Assembly: GCA_965226155.1 (NCBI GenBank) | Contig: OZ245331.1 | Span: 2,108,001-2,172,000 of the forward strand | Reading direction: 5' to 3' | Origin: G965226155 sp965226155 | GTDB lineage: Bacteria > Pseudomonadota > Gammaproteobacteria > Eutrophobiales > Eutrophobiaceae | Length of the DNA: 64,000 bases | In this document: in pieces, positions 62,473-64,000 of the stretch | Numbering within the stretch: the first letter of the stretch is position 1 | Layout of the letters: every line of letters begins with the position of its first letter | The notes under the pieces: generated by a model | Databases searched by the model: none | Seen by the model: the letters and a program-made list of their open reading frames with translations, nothing else | Told to the model about the DNA's origin: nothing | Made by a program: the position numbers and the translations under genes

Positions 62473-64000
62473 ATGCGCATCAAAACTACAGTAGCATTCA
62501 TTACATTTATCGTAACGTTTACCGTGAGTTACGTTTATGCTCAGGTAACCAATGGCGATGATTCTACCGTTGTTCCACAGACGCCCACACCACAATCAGG
62601 AGATCCTATAGCTGTACCGGAATCTGTGTTGTTGAGTGATGGTTCCGTATTCATTGCCGATGAGACGAATGTTGATGCTGCTAATGTAAAAGATATCGTC
62701 CTGATTCTGGATAATTCAGGCAGCATGATTGAGAATGATCCTGAGTATATGATGAGACAGTCGATCACGGATTTTGTCGTGCAACTAGTATCAACTTCCC
62801 GACTGGCGATTGTTATCTTTGATGAGAGTGCAAGCGTGGTTCTACCGTTTACACAAGCTGATTTCAGCTCACTAGAAATGATACTCGATAGTCTTGACGT
62901 GCTGGACTATGAAGGAGCATTCAGTGATTTTGCTACAGCTTTTGAACTAGCGATAGATGAAATTAAAAATAATGGTAGAGATGATGCTGATAAGTACATG
63001 GTGTTCCTAACCGATGGTGCCATGGACACTAGTAATTTAACTCAGGATATGGATTGAACATCATGGCTACGTCAAGATCTTTCAAACGAGGCCGTTGAAG
63101 CAGGGGTACGGATTTATGGGATAGCATTTACCACCGACGCCGATATACAGATAATCCAGACTTTGGCGGAAAATACTAGTGCTGAGTATTATCGGGCTTG
63201 GTCTGCCGTAGAGTTAATGGATGTTTTTCTTCAAATCAACTCAGCCATCATGGCAGCAAACGATGAGAGTGCTTTTGATAGCAGTCTGACTGACGAGCCA
63301 ATCGAACAGGAAATTATCTCACCCCCTCCATCGGTGATTGTAACTGCACCGGTACAGAATACCAGAGCGGGTAGCGAAGAGCGCATGCGTTCAATAATTA
63401 TCATCATCACCTCATTTATCCTGATTCTGTCACTGAGTGCATTAATCTTCCGCTTCTAAAGCGGAACAGGGAATTGCGTGCTGAGCAAAAGTCTGCTGTT
63501 GGAGAAGCCATTCTAAATGATATAGCTGGTTCTACACCCAGCTCCAGTTACAAGTTGGGGGAAAAACCAGTAATGCTATGCAGGGTTGCTGGAAAAGATA
63601 CAGAGCACCTTGACTATATTGTTATACCTGATTCAACAATCGGTCGACGTCATGCCTTGATTGAGTATAAGGACTATGCATTCTGGATTGTTGATCAAGG
63701 CAGTATAAACGGGACATATGTGAACGATATACCTATAAGTAGCGAAATTAGGTTGAAGCACGGTGACAAAGTTAGATTGCACAAGATCGAATTTGAGTTT
63801 GTTATACCGGATTTGATAGATTCCGCTATGACCATGGTGTCAAATACATTGCTTGCCGAACAGTTTCCTGATCAGGTGGATAGTGATTTAATGTTGGATG
63901 CTGATTCAGTCAAGAAATCAATACTCGCTAACGGCACGGGTCTGGATCTTAATATTACTGGAGATGATGATTCTGGTGTTGATGAACCAGAATCTCACAA
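62473..64000 (+). pseudogene. VWA-TM-FHA protein gene with TGA and frameshift (runs off window)
   Basis: The reading starts with a signal or anchor (TTVAFITFIVTFTVSYVYA) and a von Willebrand A domain with MIDAS sequence DIVLILDNSGSM near residue 75. TGA at 63055-63057 interrupts it, but the same frame continues TSWLRQDLSNEAVEAGVRIYGIAFTTDADIQ, the expected end of the VWA fold, then a membrane helix (SIIIIITSFILILSLSALIF). That frame stops at 63457-63459. The -1 frame continues KRNRELRAEQ and an FHA domain (IGRRHALIEY, QGSINGTYVND) and stays open to base 64000. Loss of one base near 63455 would join the frames. The natural protein would sense or scaffold in the envelope with a cytosolic FHA domain. 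Two lesions make assembly error alone less likely. Confidence 0.78.

Overview
The window reads as chromosome of a gammaproteobacterium of moderate, rather low GC. The evidence is conserved gene order: a lolCD/comEC/exbBD/lpxK/ycaR/kdsB block, infA-bpt-aat, ftsK-lolA-rarA-crcB-serS, and uvrC-pgsA followed by tRNA-Gly and tRNA-Cys. The lipid A/KDO and Lol genes show a Gram-negative outer membrane. I cannot name the genus. The 2-oxoacid:ferredoxin oxidoreductase pair, the proton-translocating transhydrogenase and the TtpC-type TonB system would suit a marine or host-associated lineage, but that is inference.

Layout. 0-8 kb: partial tsaB, lipoprotein release (lolC/F, lolD), a broken comEC, exbBD, lipid A and KDO genes. 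8-12 kb (minus): infA, two N-end-rule aminoacyl-transferases, a FemAB-like acetyltransferase and two conserved unknowns. 12-22 kb: ftsK, lolA, rarA, crcB, DUF190, serS. Here crcB is cut by a 3.4-kb IS1595-type transposon with 24-bp inverted repeats and an 8-bp target duplication, carrying a P63C-domain gene and a DNA methylase fused to a nuclease-like domain. 22-34 kb: pntAB, a Bax-inhibitor-like membrane protein, DUF1499, tRNA-Ser, korAB, a Ser/Thr kinase with a cyclic-nucleotide-binding domain, udgB, uvrC, pgsA. 34.4-40.3 kb: tRNA-Gly, tRNA-Cys and an integrative island (P4-type integrase, AlpA-like regulator, primase and DUF3631 helicase module), much of it decayed. 40.3-44.7 kb: a methyltransferase between two hairpin repeats, a nonsense-split membrane gene, IS30 copy 1, a Tat-exported unknown and a small membrane protein. 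44.7-49 kb (minus): HupE/UreJ-like protein, APH-type kinase, ornithine/lysine decarboxylase, spermidine synthase. 49.5-56 kb: a TtpC/ExbB/ExbD/TonB operon whose final TPR gene was split by IS30 copy 2. 56-64 kb: tesB, dadA, DUF465, cysB, two FHA-domain genes (one fused to VWA and broken), and a lipoprotein aminopeptidase.

The strongest theme is recent genetic erosion. At least nine loci carry a clear lesion: comEC (1-nt loss), crcB (transposon), the transposon methylase (in-frame TGA), an island gene at 36.2 kb (frameshift plus 10-bp tandem duplication), the DUF3631 gene (predicted 22-nt deletion between short repeats that removes Walker B), a TubC-like gene (1-nt loss), a membrane gene at 41.1 kb (TAG), the TPR gene (IS30) and a VWA-FHA gene (TGA plus 1-nt loss). 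Most were reconstructed by joining reading frames across the break. The single-base losses in short runs could be assembly errors. The insertions, the duplication and the larger deletion could not easily be.

The best candidate for an unusual system is the crcB transposon, which pairs a transposase with a methylase-nuclease fusion and a P63C protein and has an inverted repeat that would mask the transposase start in read-through transcripts. Second is a nested stem-loop RNA candidate just downstream of the island integrase.
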